Part shown: in pieces, positions 1 to 10,709 of the stretch
Position numbering within the stretch: the stretch's first letter is position 1
Layout: each line of letters starts with the position of its first letter
Source: Cordylochernes scorpioides
Taxonomy: Eukaryota > Arthropoda > Arachnida > Pseudoscorpiones > Chernetidae
NCBI GenBank assembly: GCA_030710605.1
Contig: CP092870.1
Span: 53,705,921 to 53,769,920 of the forward strand
Length of the DNA stretch: 64,000 bases
Reading direction: 5' to 3'
Notes under the pieces: model-generated
Database searches by the model: none
What the model was told of the DNA's origin: nothing
The model's input: only the letters and a program-made list of their open reading frames with translations
Position numbers and translations under genes: made by a program

Positions 1-144
1 GACCACCAAGGCCGAAGCTGTCCAACTCTTGCCAACCCGCGCACGGCCAAGTGCGCCAACTGCTTAGCAAAGGGCCTCTCTGCCGACCACGAGGCAAGAT
101 CAATGTCTTGCCCAACTGCCAGAGCTAGAGCTGTAAAGTTCTAG
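1..144 (+). pseudogene. LINE ORF1 C-terminal zinc-knuckle fragment
   Basis: Frame 1 is open from the window edge to a TAG at 142-144 (47 codons). It contains a gag-like knuckle, CANC followed by His and a final Cys-Pro (CANCLAKG...DHEA...SC), as in the nucleic-acid-binding ORF1 of I/Jockey-type non-LTR retrotransposons. The 5' part lies outside the window. The RNase H fragment downstream on the same strand suggests both belong to one copy with a large internal deletion. The family assignment is by motif only. Confidence 0.55.
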
Positions 145-390
145 TCCTCCCGCCTTCTTCCTGCCTCTTGACCTCCGCGGATCCAATCCGGCCTGACCTG
201 CCTCTTCCCTAACGGAGATTCTGTCCCTAGCCTCTCCAGCCTGGTCATAGTGGTTTTATATATTCCGCTTTACGCGGCCATTGGGGCTCAAAAACATTTA
301 TTTTGGTTAGCAGCCCCGTAAATAAAGATATATTTTCTCTCTTTCCCGATGGCCCAGCACGTAGTTTAAGTCTGCGCCAAGGTCCGCAGC
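145..390 (+). other. Linker between ORF1 and ORF2 remnants
   Basis: No gene is visible. A module of about 50 bases at 281-331, beginning TTGGGGCTCAAAAA and continuing through TTTTGGTTAGCAG, recurs inverted at 16057-16107, where it lies between 12-bp direct repeats. This makes it a piece of a dispersed repeat. Confidence 0.4.
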
Positions 391-1435
391 ATGTTGCCGC
401 GTTTGACCGCAGCCGCTAATCTCAACTTTGGTTTTGGTTACCGCGCCTTGAGAACTCTGTATCTGCAAGTGGTTGTTCCAGCCATTGCCTATGCCTCGGT
501 GGTATGGTTTCCTAATCTTTCTCAACGCTCCTTAAATGTTCTACTGAGTGCTCAAAGGCTTTTCCTAGTGAGAGCTTGTAGAGCTTTCAGATCAACCAGC
601 AACGCTGCTCTTATCTCTCTCTCTAGAGTCCTTCCTCTCGATCTGGAAACCTCGGCTAAAACTGAGCTATACCTTAAAAAGTATGGATTGGTTGACGCTG
701 AAATTCCACTCGAGCCTCCTCCCTTTCCACATCCTCTCCCCTACCCCCCCTATTACTCCGCTCCCAGTAATATTCCTGCTCTTTTCTTCCACGTGGCATA
801 CTATACAGATGGTTCCAAAACCAGAGATGGAGTTGGCGCCGGCGTGTACAGGTTCTCTTGTCTCGATGTGCACCTGAAATACGTGAATCTCATGTTCTGT
901 CCCCTCATTGTTCTGTCTTTCAGGCGGAAGCCCTTGGATTGGTTAAGGCTCTTGAAAACGCAACCACTTTACCAAATCATCTAACCTTAGGATTCTTCCT
1001 GGACAACCTCTCAGTCGTGAAGTCAGTTCTGAACTCTAAGACTGGTAATTACCTTATCGACAGAGCTCTGCTACTGATTTCGCGATTGAATCGCAATGGG
1101 AACAGATGCACCATACAATGGATCAAGGGCCACAGTGGGAACGTGGGTAATGACATTGCGGACACACTTGCAAAGTGGGGTGCTGAGTCTGCTGACCCAA
1201 GCTGTTACAAACTCGCTCCTTTGTCGTTTGTAAAATCGGAAATCTACGGCCGGGCACGTGAAGCATGGGAAAGCAGATTCCTCTCTCTAGCTCCTTCTAT
1301 CCACACCCGCTTTGGCCTTACTCCAATGAGTCTTTTAGACAAAAGGTATGCGTACATCGTCCATAGCGAGCACATTGTGGTTGGCCTGCTATCGGGACAC
1401 ACGTGGACGGACAGTTTCGCCCACAGGATAGGCGT
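391..1435 (+). pseudogene. LINE ORF2 3' part (post-RT region and RNase H), frameshifted
   Basis: Two overlapping frames (391-984 and 858-1505) together encode the end of a non-LTR reverse transcriptase ORF. The first has the post-RT segment (YRALRTLYLQVVVPAIAYASVVWF region) and the start of an RNase H domain (YYTDGSKT.DGVGAGV). The second has the rest of RNase H (AEALGLVKALEN, LDNLSVVKS, WIKGHSGNVGNDIADTLAK). A frameshift near 860-900 disrupts the gene. The polymerase core is missing. The RNase H places it in an I/Jockey-superfamily clade. Coding resumes after the solo LTR at 1436-1704. Confidence 0.75.
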
Positions 1436-1704
1436 TGTGGCGACTACACTTTGCTTCAGCGAGCGCGAACTAGAACGGCCTCGGCAACCGCGAGCGTCAA
1501 CCTGACTACGCATGCGCGCGGGACGTCATCAGAGACTCTGGCCACTCACGCGGTAAACATCTAGGCTAACTCCAACGGCCGTTACTTCAACCGTTGCTTC
1601 TTTTCTATTTTTATATTTCTGGCTTTAAATAAATTAATTTTAATTATAATTTTATCAGCAGCCTTTCCACAAGCAACACCAACACATCACGCAACAATCC
1701 TACA
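1436..1704 (+). mobile_element. Solo LTR, family A, with 4-bp target duplication GCGT
   Basis: The segment starts TGTGGCGACTACAC and ends CAATCCTACA, so it has TG...CA ends. It is flanked by GCGT at 1432-1435 and 1705-1708. A second copy lies at 32862-33166. Both contain an AATAAA in an AT-rich part, as expected of an LTR polyadenylation region. Removing the LTR and one GCGT restores the LINE reading frame (HRIG|VIDDPSCPYC), which confirms the boundaries. This copy lacks about 35 bp present in the other. Confidence 0.85.
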
Positions 1705-1991
1705 GCGTCATTGACGATCCTTCCTGCCCTTACTGCGACACTGACAGGGAAGAAACTTTGTCATACATCGTGCTTGAGTGCAGCAGCCTTGATGCCCTTA
1801 GATTCCCCCTTCTTTCCAGCTGTGCAGAAGAATTGGGGCACACTCCGCGGTCACTCAAAGACTTTATTTTCAACATGAGCACTTGGCGAGCCTGCCTGGA
1901 GTTCCTAAAGGCCTCTGATAGACTTAAGCCACGCGTCCGCGCGGAGGATTCCGATCAACTGAGTGACTCGGACTCCTCACCTCATGGTTAA
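1705..1991 (+). pseudogene. LINE ORF2 C terminus (CCHC-like zinc motif)
   Basis: Continues the RNase H fragment upstream. It encodes CPYCDTDREETLSYIVLEC, the C-terminal zinc-binding motif usual after RNase H or RT in I/Jockey-type LINEs, followed by an acidic tail (EDSDQLSDSDSS) and a stop near 1989. It is separated from the upstream part only by the solo LTR. Confidence 0.75.
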
Positions 1992-2945
1992 CACCGGTCA
2001 TTGGCGGCCGCTCGTAGACGCAACTCTGGCATGTGCCGCTGTTTAAGATCGGTTTCGCGACCTGCCCTGCGTATGTGATCGCCCCTGACGCTGTCTCTAT
2101 AATCCAAGGACAGAGGGCAAATGGTTTGGCGATTCGACGGCGCGGGCTGCTCGATAAATCGACTTACGCAGCGACCCATTTGAACGCGCTATGCAATCTA
2201 TGGTGTACTTTTGTGGTTGGTTTTCTTAGTACTGGTACCCTCACCAGTAATCTTATCTAAAACTTTTTTATATATTTATTTTTACAAAAGAAAATTTATC
2301 TTTTCCCATCAGTTGATGAATCATTCCCGCTTTATCTAATATTCTTATTTAAACAACACCTGTTTTTCTTTTATCTTCCCTGGCCTGGGGAATCTAACCT
2401 TTTTGAACAACCTTGGTTGCGTGCAGCACCTTGGTACTTTGATATAGTGCATTGCGGCTTGTCTGCTTGCTACATTATTTTGGGCTTAAAAATCATATAC
2501 TTTAAGCATTGCGGTATGTCTGCTCTCCACGGTCACCCCTGGGCTCAACACTATTGGACCCGTCTCTGACTCCCCCTGATCTCCGCGGATCACCACCCTG
2601 CCCCCTAAACGTTGATTTAGCCTGTTCCCTGATATTTGGCCAGCCCATTTCTTGGTAAATCAAGAAAACCAACTACGTACGGGCTGATTTGCTTCGTCAG
2701 CCCACTTCATATCCAAGCTTTATTAAACTAAGATGTTATGAAAATGAAAAATTAAAACCCAGAAGAAAGGTAAAACTCAACTGTTCACATCAAGGGAAGC
2801 AAAATCCATTAACATTCCAATTTGTTAAACATTAGGGAAAAATCTATTTTTATATTATATATATATATATATTAAACCTGCCAGCAATTGATTTTAGTAA
2901 GGTGTTAATTACGCCAATTTGATTTAATTTCTCAACCAAGATATA
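1992..2945. other. Non-coding flank with a dispersed repeat
   Basis: No gene is seen. Positions 2355-2512 (CTGGCCTGGGGAATCTAAC through GGGCTTAAAAATCAT) match 10487-10640 in reverse orientation, so the two copies bracket the satellite and Tigger block as an inverted pair. The rest is AT-rich with a (TA)n run at 2855-2873. Confidence 0.5.
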
Positions 2946-3063
2946 CAGTAGAACCTCCCTGTAAAGGACATCTAGTTGCAGAGAAAAAGTGTCCTTTAGG
3001 GAGAGGTGTTCTCTTACTGGAGGTCCTCTATCCGAGTGTCCTCTCATGGATGTTGTTCTACTG
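2946..3063. mobile_element. Palindromic MITE (CAGTAGAACCTCC family)
   Basis: The ends CAGTAGAACCTCCCTGTAAA and GTTGTTCTACTG are inverted repeats flanked by TA on both sides. Inside are inverted blocks of the type GTGTCCTTT and GAGGACA. The CAG ends and TA duplications suggest a pogo/Tigger-type non-autonomous element. Relatives lie at 30281, 58062, 59635, 61520 and 63241. Confidence 0.8.
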
Positions 3064-3246
3064 TATTAAAAACAAAAAAGGCATATCCCGATAATGAGGA
3101 TTTTAGATGACAGAGTGTCATCTAAGGAAACAAAAAGCTACTAAACGTTTATTTAGGCTTGTTCCATAATATTTTACCAACCCATTTTCTTGATAAATCA
3201 ATAAAAACCAACAACGAACGAGTTTCGAGCTATTGGACCCTCGTTA

Positions 3247-3974
3247 TATACACTCATGGAAAAAAAAACTTAAGAAAGTTGTACCTTTTAGCATGTTTAT
3301 AGGGATTCAGACAATAACTCTGAAAAATATTTGATAAACAGTGAGCTTTATTGAAGACACGCGGTATGGCGATCTATGGATACGTTCCAGGAGACTGGGT
3401 TCCCTTTATGTTACTAGTAATACACTTGGTGAACTGGTTCACTAAGGCTACCAAGACAGACTCCTAAACCGCAGGACAGCCCGGGTAGTTGGCGATCTAT
3501 GGATACGTTCCAGGAGCCTGGGTTACCTTTATGTTACTAGTAATACACTTGGTTAACTGGTTCACTAAGGCTACCAAGACAGACTCCTAAACCATAGGAC
3601 AGCCCGGGTAGTTGGCGATCTAAGGATACGCTCCAGGAGCCTGGGTTACTTTCATGTTACTAGTAATACACTTGGTGAACTGGTGCCCTAAGGCTACCAA
3701 GACAGATTCCTAAACCACAGGACAGCCCGGGTAGTTGGCGATCTATGGATAGGTTCCAGGAGACTGGGTTCCCTTTATGTTACTAGTAATACACTTGGTT
3801 AACTGGTTCACTAAGGCTACCAAAACAGACTCCTAAACCACAGGACAGCCCGGGTAGTTGGCGATCTAAGGATACGCTCCAGGAGCCTGGGTTGACTCTG
3901 TCTCCTGAAAAAAAAAGGGAAACCGGAGACGTCAAAATATGAAACTTCCTTAAGTTTTTTCCATAACTCTATAT
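3247..3974. mobile_element. Tc1/mariner-like MITE carrying an internal satellite array
   Basis: The left end, TATACACTCATGGAAAAAA then CTTAAGAAAGTT, and the right end, AACTTCCTTAAG then TTTTTTCCATAACTCTATA, are imperfect inverted repeats of about 35 bp. No transposase is present. The interior is mostly 123-bp tandem repeats. The TATA at the right end is where the neighbouring solo LTR inserted, so the exact terminus is uncertain by a few bases. Confidence 0.6.
3362..3900 (+). repeat. 123-bp satellite, about 4.4 copies (forward arm)
   Basis: GCGATCTATGGATACG-type starts occur at 3369, 3492, 3615, 3738 and 3861, a constant step of 123 bp. The unit is the reverse complement of the large array at 6940-10135, so the two arrays are inverted arms around the Tigger element. 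This arm lies inside a TIR-bounded MITE. Confidence 0.95.
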
Positions 3975-4152
3975 TGTAGGGAAATATTTATATATTTTAT
4001 AAACGGATTATAAATTTTGATATATATTTTTTTCCAAACACACACACAGTAAACTTGCCAAATTGCCTCTCTAGTGTTTTATAATTTCAAGTTGTTCTTG
4101 TCTTAAATTGTTGTCATCCTGAAGTTTGTCTTTCCTAATTTTCTACGTGACA
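3975..4152 (-). mobile_element. Solo LTR, family B, with ATAT target duplication
   Basis: On the minus strand it begins TGTCACGTAGAAAATTAGG and ends CCCTACA. ATAT flanks it at 3971-3974 and 4153-4156. Other family B copies lie at 11902, 12399, 16023 and 29727. It interrupts the right terminus of the satellite-bearing MITE and is followed within 10 bp by Tigger. Confidence 0.8.
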
Positions 4153-4161
4153 ATATGTTTA

Positions 4162-6899
4162 CAGTGGACCCTCGGTTTGCGAGCATAATCCGTTCCAGAG
4201 CCATGCTCGTACTCCAAAACGCTCGTAGTGCGAAACTAATTTCTTATTTTTAATAATTGAAACTCGGGCAATTCTTCCATGAATTTTAGTTTAATTAGAG
4301 TCGGTAAACACTTCGTGATAAGTATAAGAGAAGCTTGTACTCCATTCAATATTTGAAATCATAGCTATCATATTTTTAATGAAAGATTCGAAAGAAAAAT
4401 TTTACACGTGATAGTTACTGAATTTCAAACCTAGTGATAAGTAAATAAAAAGAAAATGCATAAATAAATATATAAAAAAGATAAAATAAACAAAAATAAA
4501 AGATAATGTTGGGATGGCTGATGCAATTGCGTTAAAAAAACCACTATTTGAGGGGAAAATGGCATAAAAGGGTTATTTTATAACATTTTATTTCTTTCAA
4601 TTTTATCGAAGAACTGGTCCAATGACTGTTGCTTCTGCCTCTTTTTGAGAATTTCACGGAAATGCGACATCGCATTATCGTTGAACTGATCCGTCGCTCG
4701 CAAAGCAGCCGGCTTATTCGGGTGGTGCTTTGCTACGAACAATTGCACAGTTTCCCACATTTTACATATTTCCCGAATCTGATCTGAAGGGAGGGATCCC
4801 AGTGAATTTTCATCCTCCTCTTCCCCAGACGAGATCACCTCCTTAACCTCTTGGTGTTGCTCGCGATGAAGATCGATCAGTTCATTTGTGGTAAGCTCCT
4901 GATCTTCTTGCTCCACAAGCTCTTGAATGATTGGCTCATTCACCTCCAGTCCTAAAGTTTTCCCCAGAGACACAATAACATCGATAATTGGTGGCTCCTG
5001 TTCACCAGACAACCCCTTAAAATCATATGCATGGACGATGTGAGGCCACAATTTTGTCCAAGCAGAAACGAGAGTTCTCTGGGAGACTCCATTCCATGCT
5101 TTATCAATGATCTTAAGGCAGTGGACAATGTTGAAATGATTCTGCCAAAACTCTCGGAGAGTAAGGTTTGTTTCTTCAGTTAATTCGAAGCATCTCTGAA
5201 AAAGTTCTTTGATATATATTTTCTTAAAGTTGGAAATGACCTGCTGATCCATAGGCTGCAGTAGTGGGGTGGTGTTAGGAGGGAGGAACCTGACCTCAAT
5301 AAACTTGAATTCATCCAGTAAGTGATCCTTAAGGCTTGGTGGATGAGCAGGAGCATTGTCCATAACCAGCAACGCTCTGAGTGGCAGTTTTTTTTCCGAA
5401 AGGTATTTCTTCACTGCAGGACCGAATGCTTCGTTCATCCACTCAACAAACAACAAACGAGTGACCCAAGCCTTAGTATTCGACTTCCACAAAACGTTCA
5501 ATTGGCTCTTTTGCACTTTGTGTTTCTTGAAAGCCCGTGGATTCTCAGAATGATACACGAGCAGTGGCTTTACTGTCAAATCTCCACTTGCATTAGCACA
5601 CAGCAAGAGGGTGAGACGGTCTTTCATGGGCTTGTGACCGGGCATTGTATTCGCTTCGGCTGTAATGTAGGTTCTCTTCGGCATCTTTTTCCAAAAAAGT
5701 CCTGTTTCATCACAGTTAAAAACTTGCTGTGGGAGGTAACACTCGGTAACAACGAGCTTTTCGAACTCGGCAGTGAATGTCTCAGCTGCTTTAGCATCCG
5801 AACTTGCACCCTCTCCATGCCTCGTGACACTATGGATGCCACTTCTCCTCTTAAAGTTTTCGAACCACCCCTTGCTGGCTTTGAAGTCTGCATGTACTTC
5901 GTTCTCTATTGATGTACATGGTATTTTACTCCCGAGTTCGGCGTACAAGGCCTTTGCCTTTTCACATATTAAATTCTGGGTTATGGTATCACCTGCTAAT
6001 TGCTTCTCGTTTATCCATACAAGAATCAATTTTTCAACTTCTTCTAGAAGACGTGGACGCTGTTTTGATAGTCTTGTGACTCCTTTTGCTGCATCTAACT
6101 CCCTTAATTCCTTTTTCTTCTTCAATATTGTGCAAATCGTTGATGTCGACTTCTTATAAAATCTCGCTATTTCTGTCACCCGCATGCCACGTTCGTGCTT
6201 TTCAATCATTTCCCTCTTTGCCTCCATTGTGATAATATCCTTCTTCTTACCCAATTCTCTTTCAACATATTTCTTCACGGGGCCCATTTTGCAGTGGTTA
6301 TAGGATTTTTATAGCAAGAGAGGTAGAAATTGTCACCAATTTTTGAAAATACATATATAATCTAAAAAATAAATAAGAAATTAAAAAAAGCTATTCCTTT
6401 ATCATTGAGAGATAATTTTATCGTTGAATTAAAATTAGTCAAAATGATATACAGAGTATTTTAAGATTAAAGAAAACTTTTTAACTTTAATAGCAACTTT
6501 TTAAATTTTAATAACACCTTCGAGCCTTTGTTTACAAATGGAAAAAGTTATCTTAAAAAATAGAAAAGTTTTCTTTAATTTTAAAATACTATATACATGT
6601 ATATATATATATATATGTATCGATTTGAATAAATACATTTTATAGTATGTATTAAATATATATACTGTTGTGTACTTATATTATAATGATTAATAACAAT
6701 CCATAAATAAAATAATATTTAATATAAAAATATGCCCTCATCCCGCCGCTAAAGGTGGAAATGGAGAAGAGGGGCAACCATCACGAGTTGCTCGTAATGC
6801 GAAATTTCACACGTAATCCGAGGTAAAATTTTTCAAAAAATTTTGCTCGTACTGCGAAAAGCTCGTACTCCAAGGTGCTTGTAAACCGAGGGTCCACTG
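4162..6899 (-). mobile_element. Complete Tigger (TcMar-Tigger/pogo) transposon
   Basis: It is bounded by inverted repeats CAGTGGACCCTCGGTTTGCG (left) and, inverted, AACCGAGGGTCCACTG (right), with TA duplicated at 4160-4161 and 6900-6901. Sub-terminal repeats of GCTCGTA.TGCGAAA also face each other at both ends. At 2,738 bp with an undamaged transposase, every element needed for autonomous transposition appears to be present. Confidence 0.95.
4578..6287 (-). CDS. Tigger transposase, 569 aa, apparently intact
   Basis: This is a DDE_1-family transposase of the pogo/Tigger type. The N-terminal third has paired DNA-binding helices: a psq/CENP-B-like HTH (about residues 18-60, KREMIEKHERGMRVTEIARF) and a CENPB-type HTH (about 75-150, WFENFKRRSGI). 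The catalytic core shows NCDETGLFW (D193), LLVMDNAPAH (D310) and PPNTTPLLQPMDQ (D347), a DD36D arrangement by direct count. The acidic C terminus is typical of TIGD1-like proteins. The ATG at 6287 gives MGPVKKY and no internal stop interrupts it. It is expected to cut and paste its element into TA sites. No other gene is in the element. Confidence 0.95.
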   Translation of the reverse strand: MGPVKKYVERELGKKKDIITMEAKREMIEKHERGMRVTEIARFYKKSTSTICTILKKKKELRELDAAKGVTRLSKQRPRLLEEVEKLILVWINEKQLAGDTITQNLICEKAKALYAELGSKIPCTSIENEVHADFKASKGWFENFKRRSGIHSVTRHGEGASSDAKAAETFTAEFEKLVVTECYLPQQVFNCDETGLFWKKMPKRTYITAEANTMPGHKPMKDRLTLLLCANASGDLTVKPLLVYHSENPRAFKKHKVQKSQLNVLWKSNTKAWVTRLLFVEWMNEAFGPAVKKYLSEKKLPLRALLVMDNAPAHPPSLKDHLLDEFKFIEVRFLPPNTTPLLQPMDQQVISNFKKIYIKELFQRCFELTEETNLTLREFWQNHFNIVHCLKIIDKAWNGVSQRTLVSAWTKLWPHIVHAYDFKGLSGEQEPPIIDVIVSLGKTLGLEVNEPIIQELVEQEDQELTTNELIDLHREQHQEVKEVISSGEEEDENSLGSLPSDQIREICKMWETVQLFVAKHHPNKPAALRATDQFNDNAMSHFREILKKRQKQQSLDQFFDKIERNKML

Positions 6900-6939
6900 T
6901 ATATCTTTTTTTACTGTGAACTAATCACGGAAATATAGG

Positions 6940-9900
6940 CTATAGTACTAGTAGTAACATAAAGGTAACCCAGGCTCCTGGAACGTATCCATAGGTCGCC
7001 AACTACCCAGGCTGTCCTTCGGTTTAGGAGTCTGTCTTGGTAGCCTTAGTGAACCAGTTCACCAAGTGTATTACTAGTAACATAAAGGTAACCCAGGCTC
7101 CTGGAACGTATCCATAGGTCGCCAACTACCCAGGCTGTCCTTCGGTTTAGGAGTCTGTCTTGGTAGCCTTAGTGAACCAGTTCACCAAGTGTATTACTAG
7201 TAACATGAAGGTAACCCAGGCTCCTGGAGCGTATCCATAGATCGCCAACTACCCAGGCTGTCCTGCGGTTTAGGAGTCTGTCTTGGTAGCCTTAGTGAAC
7301 CAGTTCACCAAGTGTATTACTAGTAACATAAAGGTAACCCAGGCTCCTGGAACGTATCCAGAGATCGCCAACTACCCGGGTTGTCCTGAGGTTTAGGAGT
7401 CTGTCTTGGTAGCCTTAGTGAACCTGTTCACCAAGTGTATTACTAGTAACATGAAGGTAACCCAGGCTCCTAGAGCGTATCCATAGATCGCCAACTACCC
7501 AGGCTGTCCTGCGGTTTAGGAGTCTGTCTTGGTAGCCTTAGTGAACCAGTTCACCAAGTGTATTACTAGTAACATAAAGGTAAGCCAGGCTCCTGGAACG
7601 TATCCATAGATCGCCAACTACCCGGGCTGTCCTGCGGTTTAGGAGTCTGTCTTGGTAGCCTTAGTGAACCAGTTCACCAAGTGTATTACTAGTAACATAA
7701 AGGTAAGCCAGGCTCCTGGAACGTATCCATAGATCGCCAACTACCCGGGCTGTCCTGCGGTTTAGGAGTCTGTCTTGGTAGCCTTAGTGAACCAGTTCAC
7801 CAAGTGTATTACTAGTAACATAAAGGTAACCCAGGCTCCTGGAACGTATCCAGAGATCGCCAACTACCCGGGTTGTCCTGAGGTTTAGGAGTCTGTCTTG
7901 GTAGCCTTAGTGAACCAGTTCACCAAGTGTATTACTAGTAACATAAAGGTAACCCAGGCTCCTGGATCGTATCCATAGATCGCCAACTACCCGGGCTGTC
8001 CTGCGGTTTAGGAGTCTGTCTTGGTAGCCTTAGTGAACCAGTTCACCAAGTGTATTACGAGTAACATAAAGGTAACCCAGGCTCCTGGAACGTATCCATA
8101 GATCGCCAACTACCCAGGCTGTCCTGCGGTTTAGGAGTCTGTCTTGGTAGCCTTAGTGAACCAGTTCACCAAGTGTATTACTAGTAACATAAAGGTAACC
8201 TAGGCTCCTGGAACGTATCCATAGATCGCCAACTACCCAGGCTGTCCTGCGGTTTAGGAGTCTGTCTTGGTAGCCTTAGTGAACCAGTTCACCAAGTGAA
8301 TTACTAGTAACATAAAGGTAACCCAGGCTCCTGGAACGTATCCATAGATCGCCAACTACCCAGGCTGTCCTGCGGTTTAGGAGTCTGTCTTGGTAGCCTT
8401 AGTGAACCAGTTCACCAAGTGTATTACTAGTAACATAAAGGTAACCCAGGCTCCTGGAACGTATCCATAGATCGCCAACTACCCAGGCTGTCCTTCGGTT
8501 TAGGAGTCTGTCTTGGTAGCCTTAGTGAACCAGTTCACCAAGTGTATTACTAGTAACATAAAGGTAACCCAGGCTCCTGGAACGTATCCAGAGATCGCCA
8601 ACTACCCGGGTTGTCCTGAGGTTTAGGAGTCTGTCTTGGTAGCCTTAGTGAACCAGTTCACCAAGTGTATTACTAGTAACATGAAGGTAACCCAGGCTCC
8701 TGGAGCGTATCCATAGATCGCCAACTACCCAGACTGTCCTGCGGTTTAGGAGTCTGTCTTGGTAGCCTTAGTGAACCAGTTCACCAAGTGTATTACTAGT
8801 AACATAAAGGTAACCCAGGCTCCTGGAACGTATCCAGAGATCGCCAACTACCCGGGTTGTCCTGAGGTTTAGGAGTCTGTCTTGGTAGCCTTAGTGAACC
8901 AGTTCACCAAGTGTATTACTAGTAACATAAAGGTAACCCAGGCTCCTGGATCGTATCCATAGATCGCCAACTACCCGGGCTGTCCTGCGGTTTAGGAGTC
9001 TGTCTTGGTAGCCTTAGTGAACCAGTTCACCAAGTGTATTACTAGTAACATAAAGGTAACCCAGGCTCCTGGAACGTATCCATAGATCGCCAACTACCCA
9101 GGCTGTCCTGCGGTTTAGGAGTCTGTCTTGGTAGCCTTAGTGAACCAGTTCACCAAGTGTATTACTAGTAACATAAAGGTAACCTAGGCTCCTGGAACGT
9201 ATCCATAGATCGCCAACTACCCAGGCTGTCCTGCGGTTTAGGAGTCTGTCTTGGTAGCCTTAGTGAACCAGTTCACCAAGTGAATTACTAGTAACATAAA
9301 GGTAACCCAGGCTCCTGGAACGTATCCATAGATCGCCAACTACCCAGGCTGTCCTGCGGTTTAGGAGTCTGTCTTGGTAGCCTTAGTGAACCAGTTCACC
9401 AAGTGTATTACTAGTAACATAAAGGTAACCCAGGCTCCTGGAACGTATCCATAGATCGCCAACTACCCGGGCTGTCCTGCGGTTTAGGAGTCTGTCTTGG
9501 TAGCCTTAGTGAACCAGTTCACCAAGTGTATTACTAGTAACATAAAGGTAACCCAGGCTCTTGGAACGTATCCATAGATCGCCAACTACCCAGGCTGTCC
9601 TGCGGTTTAGGAGTCTGTCTTGGTAGCCTTAGTGAACCAGTTCACCAAGTGTATTACTAGTAACATAAAGGTAACCCAGGCTCCTGGAACGTATCCATAG
9701 ATCGCCAACTACCCGGGCTGTCCTGCGGTTTAGGAGTCTGTCTTGGTAGCCTTAGTGAACCAGTTCACCAAGTGTATTACTAGTAACATAAAGGTAACCC
9801 AGGCTCCTGTAACGTATCCATAGATCGCCAACTACCCGGGCTGTCCTGCGGTTTAGGAGTCTGTCTTGATAGCCTTAGTGAACCAGTTCACCAAGTGTAT

Positions 9901-10135
9901 TACTAGTAACATAAAGGTAAGCCAGGCTCCTGGAACGTATCCATAGATCGCCAACTACCCTGGCTGTCCTGCGGTTTAGGAGTCTGTCTTGGTAGCCTTA
10001 GTGAACCAGTTCACCAAGTGTATTACTAGTAACATAAAGGTAACCCAGGCTCCTGGAACGTATCCATAGATCGCCAACTACCCGGACTGTCCTGCGGTTT
10101 TGGAGTCTGTTTTGGTAGCCTTTAGTGAACCACCA
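6940..10135 (-). repeat. 123-bp satellite, about 26 copies, with an 8-mer higher-order repeat
   Basis: TTACTAGTAACAT recurs every 123 bp (7071, 7194, 7317 and onward). Monomers differ by point changes. Three rare variants recur exactly 984 bp apart: CCTGGATCGT at 7961 and 8945, CCTAGGCTCC near 8200 and 9184, and AAGTGAATTAC near 8295 and 9279. This indicates duplication of an 8-monomer block. The unit equals 41 codons. On the minus strand each unit is open apart from one or two stops. Confidence 0.97.
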
Positions 10136-10302
10136 AGTGTTTCCAGGCCTGGTAGATTCAACAAGGCAGTGTCATTGAATGAGGACAGTCCAATAAGTGT
10201 TGCCGTCTGTATTCGCTGTAGTTGAAATGCTGGGTAGCTGAAGATCACATGACTATAATACAAAATATTTACTAGGATATAATTATGTACAATTTGATCC
10301 AC
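10078..10302 (-). pseudogene. Unidentified coding remnant fused to the last satellite unit
   Basis: A 74-codon minus-strand frame contains QRIQTATLIGLSSFNDTALL and NLPGLE, then runs directly into the satellite monomer. A related fragment at 17385-17600 (minus) reads QTATLLGISKFTPEDLQNIP and is also followed at once by a diverged satellite unit. The parent protein is not recognised; a retroelement is likely. It is non-functional here. Confidence 0.5.
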
Positions 10303-10486
10303 ACACCGAGTATTATATATGTAATAATGTTCAATCTAATATTCTCAAGATAAAATTATGAAAGAGGCGTTTAAAAAAATATATAAATATTTCTCACAAT
10401 GAGTTTCCTTTTTTATTAAAAGTGGTAGCTTTAAATTGATAATTGCTCTTTGAAACAAAATATAGTTTTACGAGCACTAACCAAAG

Positions 10487-10640
10487 TTTATGATTTTTGA
10501 GCCCAAAAATGGATGTAGCAAGCAGACAAACCGCAATACACTATATAAAAGTACAAAGGTGCTGCACGCCACCAAAGTTGTTCAAAAAATGTTAGATTCC
10601 CCAGGCCAGAGAAGATAAATTGCTCTTTAACAGGCTTAAT
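10487..10640 (-). repeat. Dispersed repeat, inverted partner of 2355-2512
   Basis: Read on the minus strand it repeats the module at 2355-2512, including GGCCTGGGGAATCTAACA, TGCAGCACCTTTGTACTTT and TTGGGCTCAAAAATCATA. The interval 10303-10486 is AT-rich with no gene. Confidence 0.6.
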
Positions 10641-10709
10641 TTAAAACACTTCGACTATTTCTTACAAGCAAAGACTTGTAATCATACTTAAAAAGGTAAC
10701 TATTTTTTG

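Noticed and set aside
5322-6159. Plus-strand frames of 65-196 codons over the Tigger gene
   Set aside because: They are antisense shadows of the transposase with no domain of their own.
6940-10135. CRISPR array
   Set aside because: The units are contiguous 123-bp satellites without unique spacers, in eukaryotic DNA.
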